Assembly (NCBI GenBank): GCA_030640865.1
Contig: DAOWIP010000490.1
Coordinates: 1-7,257 of the forward strand
DNA: 7,257 nt
Reading direction: 5' to 3'
From: Sedimentisphaerales bacterium
Lineage (GTDB): Bacteria > Planctomycetota > Phycisphaerae > Sedimentisphaerales > SM23-30
In this document: piece by piece, positions 5,420-7,257 of the stretch
Numbering within the stretch: position 1 is the first letter of the stretch
Layout: every line of letters starts with the position of its first letter
The notes under the pieces: model-generated
What the model was told of the DNA's origin: nothing
Databases searched by the model: none
Seen by the model: only the letters and a program-made list of their open reading frames with translations
Position numbers and translations under genes: made by a program

Positions 5420-5423
5420 ACCA

Positions 5424-6473
5424 ATGCGTGAGTTACAAAAAATAATCAGCGGTGAAAGAAAAGGTGCAGTAGCAGAGCTTATGCGTTTGCTGCTGTATGT
5501 TCAGGCCGTGGCGGTCTATAAACCGATAATCAACCTGCGTAACCGGCTATACGATAAGCAATGGTTGAAAAGCTATCGGCTTGGCGTCCCCGTCATCTGC
5601 GTCGGCAATATCACGGCTGGCGGGACGGGTAAAACACCTATGGTTGTCTGGTTGTGCCGATACCTGCTGCAACATGGCAAAAAAGTAGTGCTGCTGAGCA
5701 GAGGTTACAAAGGCAGTAACAAAACAGGTAACGACGAAATACAAATGATACGGCAAACGCTCCCGGAAGTTCCGGTGGTCATTGACCCGGATCGCGTCCG
5801 CGGCGGCAGGGAAGCGATTGAAAAATATCACCCAGACATAATCGTCCTGGATGACGGATTTCAACATCGCCGACTCCGGCGCAACCTCGATATAGTTATG
5901 ATCGACTGCACCTGCCCGTTCGGCTACGAGGCATTACTGCCACGCGGCCTGCTACGCGAGCCGCTTGAACAACTGCGACGCGCCGATGTCCTTGTCCTGA
6001 GCCGTGCCGATCTGGTCAGCACCGATGAATTGGACGCTATTAAAAATCGTCTGAACGCCGGCGAAACAGGCAAGATAATCGCCTGTTGCCGTCATAAGCC
6101 CCAGGCCCTGTTCCGCGCCGACGACGAAGAAATACCACTATCTCAATTGTCAGGCCGAAAAGTGGCGGCTTTCTGCGGTATTGGAAACCCGGAATCCTTT
6201 CCGGCAACCCTGAACCAATTAGGCGCGAAAGTAATCGCTCGAAAATTCCTGCCGGATCATGTAAGCTACGATGAAACAATTGTCTCCCAACTGTCGCAAT
6301 GGCGGCAGGACAGCGGGGCGGATTGGTTGGTGACAACTCAGAAAGATTGGGTTAAACTAAAACGGTTTCCCGCCGTGCGCAAATGGCGCGAACTGCACTG
6401 GCTCAAAATTGAACTGGATGTAACCGAGGGACAGGAACAACTCGGCCGTAAAATCGAATTAACCTGGCAATAA
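5424..6473 (+). CDS. lpxK: Tetraacyldisaccharide 4'-kinase LpxK
   Basis: LpxK is a membrane-associated kinase of 349 residues that transfers phosphate from ATP to the 4' position of tetraacyldisaccharide 1-phosphate, giving lipid IVA in the Raetz pathway. An N-terminal hydrophobic, amphipathic region (about 20-36) fits the membrane-docking helix. The Walker A (P-loop) is VGNITAGGTGKTP (60-72). LLSRGYKG (90-97), DPDRVRGGRE (121-130) and DDGFQHRRLRRNLDIV (143-158), with the acidic residues and His147 near the active site, follow as usual. LPRGLLREP (172-180), VLSRADLV (191-198), CGIGNPESF (251-259) and TTQKDWVKL (304-312) complete the family pattern, and no key motif is missing. No Shine-Dalgarno sequence precedes the ATG, and a TATAAT ends 6 nt before it, so a leaderless transcript is possible. 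It is followed after 4 bp by rfaE1. Confidence 0.96.
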   Translation: MRELQKIISGERKGAVAELMRLLLYVQAVAVYKPIINLRNRLYDKQWLKSYRLGVPVICVGNITAGGTGKTPMVVWLCRYLLQHGKKVVLLSRGYKGSNKTGNDEIQMIRQTLPEVPVVIDPDRVRGGREAIEKYHPDIIVLDDGFQHRRLRRNLDIVMIDCTCPFGYEALLPRGLLREPLEQLRRADVLVLSRADLVSTDELDAIKNRLNAGETGKIIACCRHKPQALFRADDEEIPLSQLSGRKVAAFCGIGNPESFPATLNQLGAKVIARKFLPDHVSYDETIVSQLSQWRQDSGADWLVTTQKDWVKLKRFPAVRKWRELHWLKIELDVTEGQEQLGRKIELTWQ

Positions 6474-6477
6474 AATT

Positions 6478-7257
6478 ATGTATGAACGACTAAGTGATAT
6501 TATAAAAGCGGTGGGACAGCCTAAAGTGCTGCTGGTCGGGGATTTCATGCTGGACAATTACGTCTATGGCAATATAGACCGCATCTCACCCGAAGCGCCG
6601 GTGATGGTTCTCAATGTCCAAGAGCGTCAGGAACAACCCGGCGGGGCCGGCTCAGTCGCGATGGACCTGGCAGTGATGGACGCTGAGGTGGCCTGCTTAG
6701 GCGTAGTGGGCAACGACGCCGGCGGTGAGCGGCTTCGGCAAATGCTCACCGATACCGGCCGAATCAATGTCGATGGATTGTTGCCGGTCGAAAATCGGCC
6801 CACCACACTCAAACAACGCATCATCGGCCTGGCCCAGCACCGCCATCGGCAGCAGTTGATGCGGATCGATGAAGAAGACAGTACTCCCATTAACCCCCAA
6901 ATCCAAAAACAACTGCATACACACCTTGAAAAACTTATCCAATGGTGCGACGTGGTTTGTCTGGAAGATTATAACAAAGGGGTTTTGTGTGATGATTTTT
7001 GCCGGCTGGTGATCGAACTGGCGGCACAAGCAAACAAAAAGACCATCGTTGACCCGGCCGCCATCGATACTTACCATCGTTATGAAGGTGTCTGGCTGAT
7101 AAAGCCAAACCGACGCGAACTGACCCTGGCGACCAATCTGGAAATCGACGGGCAAGAAAGCTATATTCTCGCCGCCCGGAAACTGGCCCATGACCATAAC
7201 CTCACAAATATCGTGGTTACACTCGACAAGCAGGGAGCATATCTCTATCAACGCGAA
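6478..7257 (+). CDS. rfaE1: D-glycero-beta-D-manno-heptose-7-phosphate kinase, 5' part
   Basis: An open frame of 260 codons runs off the right edge. The product is a PfkB/ribokinase-family kinase that phosphorylates heptose 7-phosphate at O1 for ADP-heptose and inner-core LPS synthesis. Seen in order: VLLVGDFMLDNYVYG (18-31), RISPEAPV (35-42), the first PfkB signature region PGGAGSVAMDLAVMDAEVACLG (54-75), a QQLMRIDEED segment (125-134), CLEDYNKGV (161-169), IVDPAA (190-195) and KPNRRE (209-214). The second PfkB signature with the catalytic Asp (GAGDT) would lie beyond the window. Whether a nucleotidyltransferase domain follows, as in fused HldE, cannot be seen. Only 4 bp separate it from lpxK and no clear ribosome site is present, so translation is probably coupled. 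Confidence 0.93.
   Translation, partial: MYERLSDIIKAVGQPKVLLVGDFMLDNYVYGNIDRISPEAPVMVLNVQERQEQPGGAGSVAMDLAVMDAEVACLGVVGNDAGGERLRQMLTDTGRINVDGLLPVENRPTTLKQRIIGLAQHRHRQQLMRIDEEDSTPINPQIQKQLHTHLEKLIQWCDVVCLEDYNKGVLCDDFCRLVIELAAQANKKTIVDPAAIDTYHRYEGVWLIKPNRRELTLATNLEIDGQESYILAARKLAHDHNLTNIVVTLDKQGAYLYQRE

Larger units (their letters stand above)
4970..5423. other. Repeat- and hairpin-rich non-coding region
   Basis: No credible gene was found. The region holds the right REP, two copies of a 35-bp direct repeat (5008-5042, 5291-5325), an 11-bp-stem hairpin headed by GTAG (5054-5083), a promoter-like sequence (5138-5165), the palindrome CCCTATATAGGG (5187-5198), a GTAG-headed hairpin CGGGC-CAT-GCCCG (5255-5273) and a small hairpin TCCGCC-ACA-GGCGGA (5335-5349) followed by an A-run. 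It could include a small RNA or a long lpxK leader. Confidence 0.6.

Noticed and set aside
6627..7251. Minus-strand frames across rfaE1
   Set aside because: They are antisense shadows; the plus frame is continuous and carries the PfkB-family motifs.
1..7257. CRISPR array
   Set aside because: The repeats seen are few, irregularly spaced and in mixed orientation, with no regular spacers and no cas-like genes.

Overview
The window looks like a chromosomal stretch from a Gram-negative-type bacterium of intermediate GC. LpxK and an RfaE1/HldE-type heptose kinase show that it makes lipid A and heptose-containing lipopolysaccharide. The lpxK-rfaE1 pairing, the peptidoglycan-amidase-like membrane protein and the DUF6125-like protein fit a planctomycete of the Phycisphaerae/Sedimentisphaerales kind. 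That placement is an inference from gene content and is only moderately secure. No rRNA, tRNA or CRISPR array was seen.

Layout. Bases 1-558 hold no convincing gene, but they contain short repeats and a hairpin-plus-T-run terminator. Bases 559-1149 (minus) encode a membrane-anchored protein resembling N-acetylmuramoyl-L-alanine amidase/PGRP domains that has lost its zinc ligands. A divergent intergenic region carries a promoter in each direction. Bases 1342-1827 (plus) encode a DUF6125-like, cysteine-rich protein. Bases 2037-3113 (plus) encode an isocitrate dehydrogenase behind a near-consensus sigma70-type promoter. Bases 3110-5003 form an accessory island: a pair of inverted REP hairpins around the orphaned 3' tail of a RAYT transposase gene, then a small lipoprotein gene, a small conserved hypothetical gene, and an intact RAYT (Y1/HUH family) gene with a REP hairpin on each side. 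Bases 5004-5423 are non-coding, rich in repeats and hairpins, with a strong promoter-like sequence. Bases 5424-7257 hold lpxK and the 5' part of rfaE1, spaced 4 bp apart and probably one operon that continues past the window.

How the parts relate. LpxK phosphorylates the lipid A disaccharide, and RfaE1 phosphorylates heptose 7-phosphate for the inner core, so the right end is an LPS-assembly operon. IDH is housekeeping. The most unusual structure is the REP/RAYT island. A segment of about 100 bp (RAYT C-terminal codons, stop codon and REP hairpin) occurs twice in direct orientation about 1.75 kb apart and frames the two accessory genes. One REP copy overlaps the IDH stop codon, and a REP-like half-site appears to supply the -10 box of a possible leaderless lpxK promoter.
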